Origin: an uncultured Bacilli bacterium
GTDB taxonomy: Bacteria > Bacillota_I > Bacilli_A > RF39 > UBA660
Length of the DNA: 60,466 nt
Direction of reading: 5' to 3'
Assembly: GCA_944363715.1 (NCBI GenBank)
Contig: CALVUX010000011.1
Coordinates: forward strand, 1-60,466
Below, piece by piece: positions 43,016 to 53,218 of the stretch (its first letter is position 1; each line of letters starts with the position of its first letter). Below the pieces are notes generated by a model, which was not told where the DNA came from, made no database searches, and worked only from the letters and a program-made list of their open reading frames with translations. Made by a program: the position numbers and the translations under genes.

Positions 43016-43030
43016 AACTTCTCCTCCTTA

Positions 43031-43144
43031 TTAACCTTGTACTTGTTTGTGTTTTGGATTTTCACAAATTACTCTGATTTTACCTTTTCTTCTTACTATT
43101 TTGCATTTTGGGCAAATTTTCTTTACACTTGCTCTTACTTTCAT
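43031..43144 (-). CDS. rpmJ: 50S ribosomal protein L36
   Basis: This 37-residue zinc-ribbon protein begins [15 protein letters not shown], continues [19 protein letters not shown] and ends VQG. The zinc ligands CPKC, Cys and His are all present, so it is the zinc-containing form. AGGGAT precedes the ATG. It lies between infA and rpsM, its usual place. Confidence 0.97.
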   Translation of the reverse strand: MKVRASVKKICPKCKIVRRKGKIRVICENPKHKQVQG

Positions 43145-43158
43145 TTTTATCCCTCCTA

Positions 43159-43374
43159 TTATTTACGATAGGTAATACGCCCACGTGTTAAATCATAAGG
43201 TGATAGTTCTAACATAACGGTATCCCCCGGTAAGATGCGAATGTAGTTCATTCGTATTTTACCAGAAACGTGAGCTTCTACTATATGTCCGTTTTCTAGT
43301 TGTACTTTGAACTTACCACCTGGTATAATTTCTAGAACTTTACCTTCAACTTCAATAACATCATCTTTAGCCAT
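43159..43374 (-). CDS. infA: Translation initiation factor IF-1
   Basis: This 71-residue single OB-fold protein binds the ribosomal A site during initiation. [40 protein letters not shown] and ITYRK are characteristic. It is 4 nt downstream of map in the operon. Confidence 0.98.
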   Translation of the reverse strand: MAKDDVIEVEGKVLEIIPGGKFKVQLENGHIVEAHVSGKIRMNYIRILPGDTVMLELSPYDLTRGRITYRK

Positions 43375-43378
43375 TCTT

Positions 43379-44125
43379 TCACTCTCCTGTTAATATAATA
43401 ACTCCTTCATTAGTAATCGCTATTGTATGTTCAAAATGTGCTGATAATGAAGAGTCTTCTGTTTTAACGGTCCAGTCATTATCTTCTATATAGATATCTG
43501 GACTTCCTAAAGTTAACATTGGTTCAATGGCAATAACCATGCCATCTCTAATTTTAGGTCCTGTTCCTTTAGTACCATAGTTTGGAACATCAGGGGACTC
43601 ATGTACACTGGTTCCAACACCATGTCCTACTAATTCTTTAACGACACCTAGGTTATGTTCTGTTGCATATTTTTCAACGGCATAACTGATATCGCCTATT
43701 CTATTACCGACTTTCGCTTGTTTAATACCTTCATATAAAGCTTTTTCTGTATGTTCTAATAGGTATTTAGCATCATCAGTTACTTTACCTACTGTGTAAG
43801 TCCACGCTGAATCGCCATGATAACCTTTATAACAAGCGCCAATATCTATTGATATTATATCACCATCTTGTAGAACTCTATCACTTGGAAAACCATGAAC
43901 AACCTCATCATTAATACTTATACAAAGTGTAGAAGGAAATCCTTCATAACCTTTAAATGATGGTGTCGCTCCTTTACTTCTTATGAATTCTTCGGCAAGT
44001 CGGTCTAACTCTTTTGTTTTGATACCAGCTTTAATATGGGGATGTAAATACTGATGAGTAAGATAGACAATATGTCCAGCTTCTTTTAATAACTCAATTT
44101 CTCTTTTACTTTTTAAAGTAATCAT
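43379..44125 (-). CDS. map: Methionine aminopeptidase, type I
   Basis: This enzyme removes the initiator methionine. The 248-residue protein has all metal ligands in their usual contexts: [17 protein letters not shown] (two Asp), [13 protein letters not shown] (His), IAIEPML (Glu) and [12 protein letters not shown] (Glu). It lies between adk and infA, in the Bacillus order. Confidence 0.97.
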   Translation of the reverse strand: MITLKSKREIELLKEAGHIVYLTHQYLHPHIKAGIKTKELDRLAEEFIRSKGATPSFKGYEGFPSTLCISINDEVVHGFPSDRVLQDGDIISIDIGACYKGYHGDSAWTYTVGKVTDDAKYLLEHTEKALYEGIKQAKVGNRIGDISYAVEKYATEHNLGVVKELVGHGVGTSVHESPDVPNYGTKGTGPKIRDGMVIAIEPMLTLGSPDIYIEDNDWTVKTEDSSLSAHFEHTIAITNEGVIILTGE

Positions 44126-44128
44126 TCT

Positions 44129-44788
44129 TTACATCCCCTTTTTTAAAACGGCATCTATTCTTTTAGAAACTTCCTCAACTGAGTCATTTCCATTGATTAC
44201 ATATAATATACCTTTTTTGGCATAATAGTCAAGTAGTGGTTTAGTTTTTTCTATATATAAATTATATCTATTCTTAAATGAAGTTATGTTATCATCATTT
44301 CTTTGATATAATTTACCATTACATTTATCACAAATTGACTCTTGTTTTGGTTTCTCATTATCAGAATTTATGTTATAAACACTTCCACAGTCTTCACAGA
44401 TTCTTCTTCCAGTTATTCTTTTCTCAAGTATTTCTTCAGAAATATCTAACTGAATGACATAGCCTAGTTCTTGATTAAGACTATTAAGTATCTCATCATA
44501 TTTATAGGCTTGTTCTATGTTTCTTGGAAAACCATCTAAGATATAACCATTTTTACAGTCATCTTGTGATAAACGATTTCTTAGAAGTTCATAAGTAACT
44601 TCATCTTTTACTAAGCCTCCACTACTTAATACTTCAGAAATATATCTACCTAATTCACTATCTTTTTTAGATTCTTCTCTTAAGATGTCTCCTGTTGAGA
44701 TATGTGGTAGGTTATATTTCTTTTCTAAAATAGCACTTTGGGTCCCCTTACCTGCTGCAGGCGGGGCGATAAAAATTATATTTTTCAT
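44129..44788 (-). CDS. adk: Adenylate kinase
   Basis: Adk interconverts 2 ADP with ATP and AMP. It has the P-loop FIAPPAAGKGTQS, HISTGDILR, YILDGFPRN, and a long-form LID with a four-cysteine zinc site (CEDCGSVYN and CDKCNGKLY). Its start overlaps the secY stop by 4 nt. The 219-residue length is the long Gram-positive type. Confidence 0.97.
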   Translation of the reverse strand: MKNIIFIAPPAAGKGTQSAILEKKYNLPHISTGDILREESKKDSELGRYISEVLSSGGLVKDEVTYELLRNRLSQDDCKNGYILDGFPRNIEQAYKYDEILNSLNQELGYVIQLDISEEILEKRITGRRICEDCGSVYNINSDNEKPKQESICDKCNGKLYQRNDDNITSFKNRYNLYIEKTKPLLDYYAKKGILYVINGNDSVEEVSKRIDAVLKKGM

Positions 44789-46047
44789 CTTCTACTATAA
44801 CCCTTCTTATAATTTCTAGAAAGAAGACTTCCTTCTATTTGTTTATAAGTTTCTAGGGCAACTCCTACAACAATTAGTAAACCTGTACCTCCAATACTAA
44901 CACTTGTTGGTAAACTTGTTACATTAGAGAATATTATTGGTAAGGCTACGATAATTGCTAAGAAGACTGAACCTAGACAAGTTATTCTTGTTAATACTTT
45001 TGATAAGTAAGTTTTAGTTTCATTACCTGGTCTAATTCCTGGAATGTAACCTCCACTTTCTTGAAGATTTTTAGCAAAGTCTTCTGGTTTGAAAACCATA
45101 TAAGTATATACAAATCCAAATAGGAATATAAATATTACATAGATTATAAATCCTACAGGTGTTGTATATGTTAAATAGTTTTGTACGAAAAGACTAAAGC
45201 TTTCATTATTTATTAGGCTAGCGATTATTCCTGGAATTGCCATTAAGCTTGATGCGAATATCACAGGTACAACCCCAGCGGTATTTACTTTAATTGGAAC
45301 ATAAGATGCGCTTTGTCCATATGTTGTTGATTTATTAGCATATTGAATTGGAACTTTTCTCTCTGCCATTTGTACGAAGATAACTCCAACGATGATAGCA
45401 AAGTAGATTATTGCAAATAGGATAAATTTAACTACTCCTAATGTTATTTCTTGAGCAGTACCATCAAATACTACTAATCCTTGGAAAGCATCAATAAACA
45501 TCTGTGGTAGTGTGGCAATAATTCCTGCCATGATTATTAGACTTAAACCATTACCTATACCTTTTCTTGTAATTTGATCTCCTAACCAAAGTAGGAATGC
45601 TGTACCTGCTGTTAATACTACTGATATATAGATATATTCAGTGGCACTTGCACTTCTACCTAAGAACATAAATGAGAAGGCATAACCTTGAATGAAAGCA
45701 AATAGTATTCCCATATATCTTGAGTAGGTATTTATTTTTTGTCTACCTACATGTCCTTGTTTATTTAGCTCTTGGAAATAAGGAATTAGCTCTCCTAATA
45801 GTTGCATAACAATCGTTGCTGTAATATAAGGCATAACACCTAAAGCAAAGATTGAAAAGTTTTGTAAAGCTCCACCACCCATAGTATTAACTAATTCTAG
45901 GAATCCTAGGTTTTTAGTAATACTTTCAGTTCCTGGAACTTGAATAGTTGTTCCTATTATAAATATTGCTAATGCTACTAAAGTAAAACCAATTCTTTTT
46001 AATAAATCTCTATTTGTAGGCTTAAATAATTGCTTCAATAGAGGCAT
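44785..46047 (-). CDS. secY: Preprotein translocase subunit SecY
   Basis: This 420-residue membrane channel subunit has 10 transmembrane helices. The plug-region and lateral-gate motifs are visible: GGGALQNFSIFALGVMPYIT, ITRKGIGNGLSLIIMAGII, KVNTAGVVPVIFASSLM and FGFVYTYMVFKPEDFAKNLQ. It is the export channel used by the signal-peptide proteins elsewhere in the window. It follows rplO after 1 nt. Confidence 0.98.
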   Translation of the reverse strand: MPLLKQLFKPTNRDLLKRIGFTLVALAIFIIGTTIQVPGTESITKNLGFLELVNTMGGGALQNFSIFALGVMPYITATIVMQLLGELIPYFQELNKQGHVGRQKINTYSRYMGILFAFIQGYAFSFMFLGRSASATEYIYISVVLTAGTAFLLWLGDQITRKGIGNGLSLIIMAGIIATLPQMFIDAFQGLVVFDGTAQEITLGVVKFILFAIIYFAIIVGVIFVQMAERKVPIQYANKSTTYGQSASYVPIKVNTAGVVPVIFASSLMAIPGIIASLINNESFSLFVQNYLTYTTPVGFIIYVIFIFLFGFVYTYMVFKPEDFAKNLQESGGYIPGIRPGNETKTYLSKVLTRITCLGSVFLAIIVALPIIFSNVTSLPTSVSIGGTGLLIVVGVALETYKQIEGSLLSRNYKKGYSRR

Positions 46048-46048
46048 C

Positions 46049-46492
46049 TTAGATCACCTCGGCTTTACTTCCTGATTCTTCTATTTTTCTTAAAGCACTA
46101 CTTGAAAATCTTTGAGCTTGGATAGTTAATTTCTTTTCAAGTGTACCGTTTCCTAATACTTTAATTCCATTAAGTTGTTTTTTAACAATTCCTTTTTCTT
46201 TAAGTAATGCTGGTGTAACAACATCTCCATCATTAAATACATTTAAATCTCCGACATTGATAACTGCATATACTGTTTTAAAATCATGATTACTAAATCC
46301 TCTTTTTGGAAGGCGTCTATATAGTGGTAATTGTCCACCTTCGAATACTGGTGAAACTCCTCCACCACTACGAGCGTTTTGTCCTTTTTGTCCACGTCCT
46401 GATGTTTTTCCTGATCCTGAACCAGGTCCACGTCCTACTATCTTTTTACGGAAAGTAGCACCTTCATTTTTCTTTAATTCATGTAACTTCAT
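46049..46492 (-). CDS. rplO: 50S ribosomal protein L15
   Basis: This 147-residue protein begins [20 protein letters not shown] with the glycine-rich [20 protein letters not shown], then [19 protein letters not shown]. Its ATG overlaps the rpsE stop (TAATG), leaving no room for rpmD (L30), which normally lies between them. Confidence 0.97.
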   Translation of the reverse strand: MKLHELKKNEGATFRKKIVGRGPGSGSGKTSGRGQKGQNARSGGGVSPVFEGGQLPLYRRLPKRGFSNHDFKTVYAVINVGDLNVFNDGDVVTPALLKEKGIVKKQLNGIKVLGNGTLEKKLTIQAQRFSSSALRKIEESGSKAEVI

Positions 46493-47001
46493 TATCCTAA
46501 AATCTCCTCTACAGTTTTACCACGAAGTTTTGCAACCTCTTCTGGTGTTTTAATACTCTTAAGACCATTTATAGCAGCATTTGCCATATTTAGTTTAGTT
46601 CTAGCTCCAAGAGATTTTGATACAACATCACGAACTCCAGCTAGTTCAAGGACAGCTCTTACACTACCTCCAGCAATGATACCAGTACCTTCTTTAGCTG
46701 GTTTTAACATTACTCTAGCAGCTCCACTTACTCCTATTACTTCATGAGCAATAGTTCTTCCATCAATTAATTCTATAGTAATCATATTCTTATTAGCATT
46801 GCTTATTGCTTTCTTAATAGCATCTGGTACTTCAAAAGCTTTACCTGTACCGATACCAACATGTCCTTTACGATCTCCAACAACAACAACTGCTGAAAAA
46901 CGACGTTGACGTCCACCTTTTGTAACTTTAACTACACTTTTAAGTTGAACGACTAGTTCTTCAGTTTGTTTTTCTTTGGCATCGTTTGTTTGTTTTTGCA
47001 T
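46492..47001 (-). CDS. rpsE: 30S ribosomal protein S5
   Basis: This 169-residue protein of the decoding-fidelity region has [40 protein letters not shown] and a C-terminal [10 protein letters not shown]. An N-terminal polar extension ([16 protein letters not shown]) precedes the double-stranded-RNA-binding domain. It is 11 nt after rplR. Confidence 0.97.
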   Translation of the reverse strand: MQKQTNDAKEKQTEELVVQLKSVVKVTKGGRQRRFSAVVVVGDRKGHVGIGTGKAFEVPDAIKKAISNANKNMITIELIDGRTIAHEVIGVSGAARVMLKPAKEGTGIIAGGSVRAVLELAGVRDVVSKSLGARTKLNMANAAINGLKSIKTPEEVAKLRGKTVEEILG

Positions 47002-47012
47002 ATTTACCCTCC

Positions 47013-47375
47013 TTAGAACTCTAGTCCATTTTCACGTGCAGCATCTGCTAATGCTTTAACACGTCCATGATAAAGATATCCACCTCTATCAAATACTACT
47101 TTTTTAATGCCAGCTTCACTACATTTCTTAGCGATACTAACACCTACAGCAGTAGCTGCTTCAATGTTTGATTTATTCTTTAAATTTAAATCTTTATCTC
47201 TAGAAGAAGCAGATACTAAAGTAGTAGAACTCTCATCATCGATAACTTGTGCATAAATTGCAGTGTTTGATCTAAATACATTTAGTCTTGGAATCTCACT
47301 TGTTCCACATAAATGAGTTCTAATTCTAGCATGACGTACTTCTCTCATGCTATTTCTTGACTTTTTATTAATCAT
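47013..47375 (-). CDS. rplR: 50S ribosomal protein L18
   Basis: This 120-residue 5S rRNA-binding protein has [32 protein letters not shown]-like [18 protein letters not shown], and [20 protein letters not shown] with the final ARENGLEF. It sits between rplF and rpsE. Confidence 0.97.
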   Translation of the reverse strand: MINKKSRNSMREVRHARIRTHLCGTSEIPRLNVFRSNTAIYAQVIDDESSTTLVSASSRDKDLNLKNKSNIEAATAVGVSIAKKCSEAGIKKVVFDRGGYLYHGRVKALADAARENGLEF

Positions 47376-47398
47376 ATATTTCTCTCCTTCCTACTAGC

Positions 47399-47929
47399 TT
47401 AAGCAGCTTTCTTTCCTTCTTTACGTCTAATATGTTCATCTTTATAGCGAATACCTTTACCTTTATATGGTTCAGGGCGACGTACTTTTCTTACGTTGGC
47501 AGCAAATTCACCAACTAAGGCTTTATCAATACCTTTAACTGTTATTTCTGTATTAGATGATGCTTCTACAGTAAGCCCTTCAGGTATAGTCATTTCTACA
47601 GGATGAGAATACCCAGCATTAATAGTTAATTTTTTACCACTTACATTGAAACGATATCCAACACCTACTATTTCTAGTCCCTTCTCATATCCTTTAGTTA
47701 CACCTGTAATCATATTTTGAAGAAGTGCATTCATTGTTCCATGCATTGCTTTTACTGCATCGCTTACTCTTGTTAATGTTATTTCATTATCTTTTTGTTC
47801 CATGCTAATTCCTTTTAGCATCTTTTGGCTCAAGCTTCCCTTTGGGCCAGTAACTGTTACGATTCCATTTTCTTCAGTAACTGTTACTCCTGCGGGAACT
47901 TCAATTTTACGATTTCCAATACGGCTCAT
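47399..47929 (-). CDS. rplF: 50S ribosomal protein L6
   Basis: This 176-residue protein at the L7/L12 stalk base has two RNA-binding folds. It has MSRIGNRKIEVPAGV, GPKGSLSQKM, GVGYRFNVSGKKLTINAGYS and the conserved C-terminus RRPEPYKGKGIRYKDEHIRR. It is 15 nt after rpsH. Confidence 0.98.
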   Translation of the reverse strand: MSRIGNRKIEVPAGVTVTEENGIVTVTGPKGSLSQKMLKGISMEQKDNEITLTRVSDAVKAMHGTMNALLQNMITGVTKGYEKGLEIVGVGYRFNVSGKKLTINAGYSHPVEMTIPEGLTVEASSNTEITVKGIDKALVGEFAANVRKVRRPEPYKGKGIRYKDEHIRRKEGKKAA

Positions 47930-47944
47930 TCAAAACACCTCCTT

Positions 47945-48346
47945 TTACCATACATAAGCTAAGACTTCGCCACCAAGTTTTTGTCTTCTTGCTTCTTTAT
48001 CTGTCATAATTCCCTTAGATGTAGAAACTATTGCAATTCCTAGTCCATTTAATACTACTGGAATTTCATCAGTTTTAGCATATACTCTAAGTCCTGGTTT
48101 AGAAATTCTCTTTAAGCCTGTTATTACTCTTTCTTTGTTTTCACCATATTTTAATGTTAGAACGATTGTACCTTGTACATCATTTTTTTCTAACTTGTAA
48201 TCTTTAATAAATCCTTCTTCTTTTAAAATTCTTGCTATTTCTAATTTTAATTTTGATGAAGGAACTTTTACTTCTTCATAACGCATAGCGTTAGCATTAC
48301 GAATACGAGTTAACATATCTGCAATTGTATCTGTAACTACAGCCAT
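47945..48346 (-). CDS. rpsH: 30S ribosomal protein S8
   Basis: This 133-residue protein binds the central domain of 16S rRNA. It has [43 protein letters not shown] and [19 protein letters not shown]. It ends GGEVLAYVW. It is 28 nt after rpsN. Confidence 0.98.
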   Translation of the reverse strand: MAVVTDTIADMLTRIRNANAMRYEEVKVPSSKLKLEIARILKEEGFIKDYKLEKNDVQGTIVLTLKYGENKERVITGLKRISKPGLRVYAKTDEIPVVLNGLGIAIVSTSKGIMTDKEARRQKLGGEVLAYVW

Positions 48347-48374
48347 CTTTTTTCCTCCTTTTCTTTACCAGTCT

Positions 48375-48560
48375 CTACCAACTTGATTTTTTAACGCCTG
48401 GTATTTGTCCTTTATAAGCCAATTCACGGAAGCAAATACGGCAGATTCCAAATTTACTCATAACTGCATGTGGTCTGCCACAACGTGAACAACGTGTATA
48501 TTCACGTACTTTGTATTTTGGCTTTCTACTTTGTTTTACAACCATACTTTTTCTTGCCAT
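48375..48560 (-). CDS. rpsN: 30S ribosomal protein S14, zinc-binding short form
   Basis: This 61-residue type Z S14 has four zinc cysteines: [14 protein letters not shown] and [12 protein letters not shown]. The short zinc form is the main S14 in Bacilli. It follows rplE in the standard spc order. Confidence 0.98.
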   Translation of the reverse strand: MARKSMVVKQSRKPKYKVREYTRCSRCGRPHAVMSKFGICRICFRELAYKGQIPGVKKSSW

Positions 48561-48573
48561 CTTTTACCCTCCA

Positions 48574-49110
48574 TTACTTTCTAAAAGGAATTCCTAAACC
48601 TTTTAATAAGTCATAAGCTTCTTCATTAGTTTTAGCAGTTGTTACGAATATAATATCCATACCACGTACTTTTACTATTTCATCATAGTTTATTTCACTA
48701 AAGATTAATTGTTCTTTAATACCTAATGTATAGTTACCACGACCATCGAAAGATTTTGGATTAACTCCTCTAAAATCACGAACTTGTGGAAGTGAGATAG
48801 AAATTAGTTTATCAACAAAGTTATACATGTTATCACTTCTAAGTGTTACTTTACAACCTATCTTTTGTCCCTCTCTAATCTTGAAACCAGCGATTGATTT
48901 CTTTGCTTTTGTAACTACTGGTTTTTGTCCTGAGATTTTTTCAAGGTCTGAAAGCGCAGCATCTAATAGTTTAGAATTTGTAGTAGCATCTCCAACACCC
49001 ATATTGATAACAACTTTTTCTAGTTTTGGTACTTCCATTATAGATTTATAACCATATTTACTCATAAGAGCTGGAACTACTTCTTTATTATACTTTTCTT
49101 TTAATGTCAT
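48574..49110 (-). CDS. rplE: 50S ribosomal protein L5
   Basis: This 178-residue 5S rRNA-binding protein contacts P-site tRNA. It has [47 protein letters not shown] and [18 protein letters not shown]. It lies between rplX and rpsN. Confidence 0.98.
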   Translation of the reverse strand: MTLKEKYNKEVVPALMSKYGYKSIMEVPKLEKVVINMGVGDATTNSKLLDAALSDLEKISGQKPVVTKAKKSIAGFKIREGQKIGCKVTLRSDNMYNFVDKLISISLPQVRDFRGVNPKSFDGRGNYTLGIKEQLIFSEINYDEIVKVRGMDIIFVTTAKTNEEAYDLLKGLGIPFRK

Positions 49111-49128
49111 TTATGTAACCTCCTTCCA

Positions 49129-49437
49129 CTAATCTAGTACTTCTTTAGATTTTGTACTTATTCTTACTTTTTTTCCATTTTTGTCTGTTGTATGTCCGAT
49201 TCTTGTGCCTTTTTTAGTCTTAGGATCAATTATCATTACATTAGAGGCATCAATAGGTGCTTCTATTTCAAGAATTCCACCTGAGTTATTTCCTGTAGGT
49301 TTTTGATGTTTCTTAACAATATGTACTCCTTCTACAATAACTTTATTTTCGCTTCTAAGTGTTTTGATGATTTTTCCTTCTTTACCTTTATCAGCACCAC
49401 TTATAACAACGACTTTATCTCCAACTTTTAACTTCAT
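49129..49437 (-). CDS. rplX: 50S ribosomal protein L24
   Basis: This 102-residue assembly-initiator protein has a KOW domain (VGDKVVVISGADKGKEGKII) followed by EGVHIVKKHQKPTGNNSGGI and DPKTKKGTRIGH. It follows rplN after 11 nt. Confidence 0.97.
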   Translation of the reverse strand: MKLKVGDKVVVISGADKGKEGKIIKTLRSENKVIVEGVHIVKKHQKPTGNNSGGILEIEAPIDASNVMIIDPKTKKGTRIGHTTDKNGKKVRISTKSKEVLD

Positions 49438-49448
49438 AACTTTCCTCC

Positions 49449-49817
49449 TTATAGTACTTCTTTCGCAAGACTTACTATCTTCATATAGTCTTTATCACGA
49501 AGTTCACGTGCTACTGGACCAAAGACACGAGTTCCGACTGGACTTTTATCATCTCTAATGATTACACATGCGTTATCATCAAATTTGATATAACTACCAT
49601 CTTCACGTCTTACTCCTCTTTTGCTTCTTACGATTACAGCTTTTACAACTTTACCTTTAGGAAGTGGTGAATTTGGTATAGCATTTTTAACGGTTCCAAC
49701 AACTACATCTCCGATATTTCCAGTTTTAACATGACTTCCTCCTAGCACTCTGATTACTAATAATTCACGTGCTCCTGAGTTGTCTGCAACTTTTAATCTA
49801 CTTTCTTGTTGTAACAT
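49449..49817 (-). CDS. rplN: 50S ribosomal protein L14
   Basis: This 122-residue protein has [40 protein letters not shown], the basic [20 protein letters not shown] and [20 protein letters not shown]. It forms part of the subunit interface. Confidence 0.98.
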   Translation of the reverse strand: MLQQESRLKVADNSGARELLVIRVLGGSHVKTGNIGDVVVGTVKNAIPNSPLPKGKVVKAVIVRSKRGVRREDGSYIKFDDNACVIIRDDKSPVGTRVFGPVARELRDKDYMKIVSLAKEVL

Positions 49818-49842
49818 TGATTATCCTCCTTTACCTTAAGAG

Positions 49843-50103
49843 TTATAGAATAACTGCTTCTTTTACGATTTCTTTTAAGTAGAAATGTTTAGTCTTAGAA
49901 ATTGGTTTTGTTTCAACGATTCTAACTACATCTCCTACTTTTGCTTTATTTGTTTCATCGTGTACACTGTATTTTTTAGATGATTTAACTCTTTTGTGAT
50001 ATTTTGGGTGCATTTTATGTGTTTCTACTAAAACTGTAATAGTTTTATTGTTTTTTGTACTAACAACTTTACCAACTAATTCATGTGTCATTTTCTTTTC
50101 CAT
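49843..50103 (-). CDS. rpsQ: 30S ribosomal protein S17
   Basis: This 86-residue OB-fold protein has [39 protein letters not shown] and [20 protein letters not shown]. It is 10 nt after rpmC. Confidence 0.97.
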   Translation of the reverse strand: MEKKMTHELVGKVVSTKNNKTITVLVETHKMHPKYHKRVKSSKKYSVHDETNKAKVGDVVRIVETKPISKTKHFYLKEIVKEAVIL

Positions 50104-50113
50104 AACTTACCTC

Positions 50114-50317
50114 CTAATCAACCTTTTCTTCTTTCTCACGTTCTTTTAAAACGGTTTTTAGTCTTGCTACTTGGTGTCTTAATTCTCTAAGGCGTGAAGG
50201 TTTTTCTAGGTTACCCATTGCTCCACTAAATCTTAAGTTGAATAGTTCTTCTTTAGATTCTTTAAGTTTTGCATTGATCTCTTCGTTTGATAATTCTCTA
50301 ATTTCTTTAACCTTCAT
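50114..50317 (-). CDS. rpmC: 50S ribosomal protein L29
   Basis: This 67-residue two-helix protein at the tunnel exit has [20 protein letters not shown] and [20 protein letters not shown]. The ATG at 50317, 8 nt after GGAGG, is chosen; a GTG three codons earlier overlaps that site. It overlaps the end of rplP by 11 nt. Confidence 0.95.
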   Translation of the reverse strand: MKVKEIRELSNEEINAKLKESKEELFNLRFSGAMGNLEKPSRLRELRHQVARLKTVLKEREKEEKVD

Positions 50318-50747
50318 TAGTAACACCTCCTGCTACTTTATCTTCTTTCTTTACAAATTTGCAAGTTATTGGTAATTTATGGCTTGCTAGTCTTAATGCT
50401 TCACGAGCTACTTCTTCAGAAACACCTGCTACTTCAAACATGATTTTTCCTTCTTTAACTACTGCTACCCATTCTTCAACATTACCTTTACCTTTACCTT
50501 GACGAGTACCGATAGGTTTTTTAGTTAGTGGCATGTGTGGGAATATGTTTATCCATACTTTACCACCACGTTTCATATAACGAGTCATGGCAACACGAGC
50601 TGCTTCGATTTGATTTGCTGTAATCCATGCTCCTTCTTTAGCTTGTAATCCATACTCACCAAAGTGTAACTCACGATTACCTCTTGATTTGCCTTCGTAA
50701 GGTAATCTGTGAACACGACGATATTTAGTTCTTGATGGTATTAACAC
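50307..50747 (-). CDS. rplP: 50S ribosomal protein L16
   Basis: This 146-residue protein at the A-site tRNA elbow has [60 protein letters not shown] and [20 protein letters not shown]. It directly follows rpsC. Confidence 0.98.
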   Translation of the reverse strand: MLIPSRTKYRRVHRLPYEGKSRGNRELHFGEYGLQAKEGAWITANQIEAARVAMTRYMKRGGKVWINIFPHMPLTKKPIGTRQGKGKGNVEEWVAVVKEGKIMFEVAGVSEEVAREALRLASHKLPITCKFVKKEDKVAGGVTNEG

Positions 50748-50748
50748 T

Positions 50749-51441
50749 CTAATTACCTCCTTTAGCTTTTCTTTCTTTACTTTCTTTAGTATCTTTACTT
50801 ACTTTATTCTTTGATGGTAGGATTTCGCCTTTGTAAATCCATACTTTTACACCAATTTTACCATATGTTGTATCTGCTTCACTTGTAGCATAATCAACAT
50901 CTGCTCTTAATGTATGTAGTGGGATAGTTCCTTCTGTATATCCTTCACTACGAGCCATATCAGCACCACCTAAACGTCCTGATACTTTTGTTTTGATACC
51001 TTTAGCTCCTGCTTTCATTGCATTTCTAATTGCACGTTTTTGAGCCATTCTAAATGATGCTCTATTTGTAATTTGACTTGCAATTGAATCTGCAACTAAT
51101 TGTGCATTAAGGTCTGCTTTCTTAATATCAACGATTGATATATTAATGTTTTCACCAACGACTTTTGATAGTTTATCCTTAAGTTTTGTAATTTCTTCTC
51201 CACCACGACCGATGATAACACCTGGACGTGATGTATGGATAGAAACTTCACATTTCTTTGGAGTTCTTTCTATTTCGACTTTGGCAATTCCTGCGTTTTT
51301 AAGATTTTTTTCAAGGTATTCTCTAATCTTAATATCGTTTACTAATGTTTTAGATACTTCACCTTTAGGAGCATACCATTTAGCTTCCCAATCTTTGTTG
51401 ATGCCAAGTCTTAGTCCGTTTGGATTAACTTTTTGTCCCAT
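50749..51441 (-). CDS. rpsC: 30S ribosomal protein S3
   Basis: This 230-residue protein at the mRNA entry channel has [20 protein letters not shown], a KH domain ([20 protein letters not shown]), and the C-terminal [20 protein letters not shown]. The tail is Lys/Glu-rich. It is 15 nt after rplV. Confidence 0.98.
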   Translation of the reverse strand: MGQKVNPNGLRLGINKDWEAKWYAPKGEVSKTLVNDIKIREYLEKNLKNAGIAKVEIERTPKKCEVSIHTSRPGVIIGRGGEEITKLKDKLSKVVGENINISIVDIKKADLNAQLVADSIASQITNRASFRMAQKRAIRNAMKAGAKGIKTKVSGRLGGADMARSEGYTEGTIPLHTLRADVDYATSEADTTYGKIGVKVWIYKGEILPSKNKVSKDTKESKERKAKGGN

Positions 51442-51456
51442 TATAGTTCCTCCTTA

Positions 51457-51789
51457 TTATTTTGCAGCCACTACAATAACTATGTGACTTGTTCTTTTAT
51501 CATTATGTCCGATGCGTCCACGTGAGTCGAATAATACTCTTTTCATTACTGGGCCAGCATCTACACGTGCTTCCTTTACATATAAATCGTCAGCATTTAA
51601 TCCGTTATTATTAACGGCATTTGCTACTGCTGAATTTAAGACTTTCTTAGTAAGGATAGCTGCTTTTTTATTTGTATTTTCTAATATTGCTAGAGCATCA
51701 CTTACTTTTTTACCACGGATAGTATCGATTACTAAACGAGCTTTAATAGGTGATATTCTTTGCATTTTAGCGATTGCTTTTGCTTCCAT
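51457..51789 (-). CDS. rplV: 50S ribosomal protein L22
   Basis: This 110-residue protein lines the peptide tunnel. It has AIAKMQRISPIKARLVIDTI, RGKKVSDALAILENTNKKAA and the tunnel hairpin region GPVMKRVLFDSRGRI, ending in HIVIVVAAK. It follows rpsS. Confidence 0.97.
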   Translation of the reverse strand: MEAKAIAKMQRISPIKARLVIDTIRGKKVSDALAILENTNKKAAILTKKVLNSAVANAVNNNGLNADDLYVKEARVDAGPVMKRVLFDSRGRIGHNDKRTSHIVIVVAAK

Positions 51790-51811
51790 TTTTAACTCCT
51801 CCTAGTCTTTA

Positions 51812-52078
51812 TTATTTTTTGTCAGAGCCATGTCCACCATTTTTACGAGTTAAAGCAAATTCTCCTAATTTGTGTCCAACCATGTCTTCAGTAACATAAA
51901 CGGGGATAAATTCTTTACCGTTATGAACTGCAAAGGTGTGGCCGATAAATTCAGGAAAGATAGTAGAACGGCGTGACCAAGTTTTAATTACTTCTTTTTT
52001 TCCAGTTTCATTTAATTTTTGAACCTTTTTTAATAGTCTTGGAAATACATAAGGTCCTTTTTTTAAACTTCTAGCCAT
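51812..52078 (-). CDS. rpsS: 30S ribosomal protein S19
   Basis: This 88-residue head protein has [60 protein letters not shown] and the end [14 protein letters not shown]. It is 11 nt after rplB. Confidence 0.98.
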   Translation of the reverse strand: MARSLKKGPYVFPRLLKKVQKLNETGKKEVIKTWSRRSTIFPEFIGHTFAVHNGKEFIPVYVTEDMVGHKLGEFALTRKNGGHGSDKK

Positions 52079-52089
52079 ATTTTATCCTC

Positions 52090-52920
52090 CTATTTACTAT
52101 TACGACGACGTACAATAAATTTGTCTGTCTTTTTATTATTTCTTGTTTTATATCCAAGAGCAGGTTTACCCCATGGAGTAAGAGGTGCCTTACGTCCAAC
52201 TGGAGCACGTCCTTCACCACCACCGTGTGGATGGTCATTAGGGTTCATAACAGAACCACGAACTGTTGGGCGAATTCCCATATGACGTTTACGTCCTGCT
52301 TTACCAAGTTTAACTAAGCTAGCATCTTCGTTACCAACAACACCAACTGTAGCCATACAAGTACCAAGTACTTTTCTTTGTTCTCCACTTGATAATCTAA
52401 TCATTACATATTTTCCTTCACGTCCAAGGATTTGAGCAGAAGTTCCAGCACTTCTTGCTAGAGCAGCTCCTTTTCCTGGGCGAAGTTCAATGTTATGAAT
52501 AACAGTACCTACTGGAATATTCATAATAGGAAGAGCATTTCCTACTTTGATATCTACGTTTTCACCGCTTATTACTTTGTCTCCTACTTTTAAGTTCTTA
52601 GGAGCGATGATGTATCTCTTTTCTCCATCCATATAGTTGATTAATGCAATGTTTGCTGTTCTATTTGGATCGTATTCTATGCTTGCTACAACACCAGCGA
52701 TATCTTTCTTATCTCTTTTAAAATCGATAAGACGATATTTTCTTTTAACTCCGCCACCTTGATGACGAACAGTTATTTTTCCTTGATTATTACGTCCAGA
52801 GTTTTTCTTAAGTGTTACTGTTAAGCTTTTCTCTGGAGTAGATTTAGTAATCTCTTCGTTTGTTAGAGTACTCATTCCTCTACGTCCTGGTGTAGTAGGT
52901 TTATAATTTCTTATTGCCAT
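52090..52920 (-). CDS. rplB: 50S ribosomal protein L2
   Basis: This 276-residue protein is essential for peptidyl transfer and subunit joining. It has the N-terminal [17 protein letters not shown], the core [20 protein letters not shown], and the catalytic-centre loop [20 protein letters not shown] with its conserved histidine. It follows rplW. Confidence 0.98.
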   Translation of the reverse strand: MAIRNYKPTTPGRRGMSTLTNEEITKSTPEKSLTVTLKKNSGRNNQGKITVRHQGGGVKRKYRLIDFKRDKKDIAGVVASIEYDPNRTANIALINYMDGEKRYIIAPKNLKVGDKVISGENVDIKVGNALPIMNIPVGTVIHNIELRPGKGAALARSAGTSAQILGREGKYVMIRLSSGEQRKVLGTCMATVGVVGNEDASLVKLGKAGRKRHMGIRPTVRGSVMNPNDHPHGGGEGRAPVGRKAPLTPWGKPALGYKTRNNKKTDKFIVRRRNSK

Positions 52921-52936
52921 ATTTTAGTTCCTCCTT

Positions 52937-53218
52937 CTAACCAAGATCAATTTGTTCACCATCTCTTAGAGTTACAATAGCTTTCTTATATCTATTTGTA
53001 AGTCCAGTATAGCGACCAACTCTTCTTTTTTTAGGTTTAACATTTAATGTTCTTATTTCTTTTACATGTACTTTAAAGATTTTTTCAATAGCTTGTTTAA
53101 TTTCAATTTTATTAGCTTTAGAAGAAACCTTAAATACATATTGATTCTTCTCTCCTAGAGAACCACTTTTTTCAGTGATAACAGGAGCTTTGATTATTTC
53201 TAAGTATTTAGTATCCAT
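52937..53218 (-). CDS. rplW: 50S ribosomal protein L23
   Basis: This 93-residue tunnel-exit protein docks trigger factor and SRP. It has IIKAPVITEKSGSLGEKNQY and KIEIKQAIEKIFKVHVKEIR. Its ATG overlaps the rplD stop by 1 nt (TAATG). Confidence 0.97.
   Translation of the reverse strand: MDTKYLEIIKAPVITEKSGSLGEKNQYVFKVSSKANKIEIKQAIEKIFKVHVKEIRTLNVKPKKRRVGRYTGLTNRYKKAIVTLRDGEQIDLG

Noticed and set aside
48827-51805. Several plus-strand reading frames across the ribosomal genes
   Set aside because: They lie antisense to unmistakable ribosomal protein genes, lack ribosome sites, and have low-complexity Ser/Thr/Phe-rich translations.
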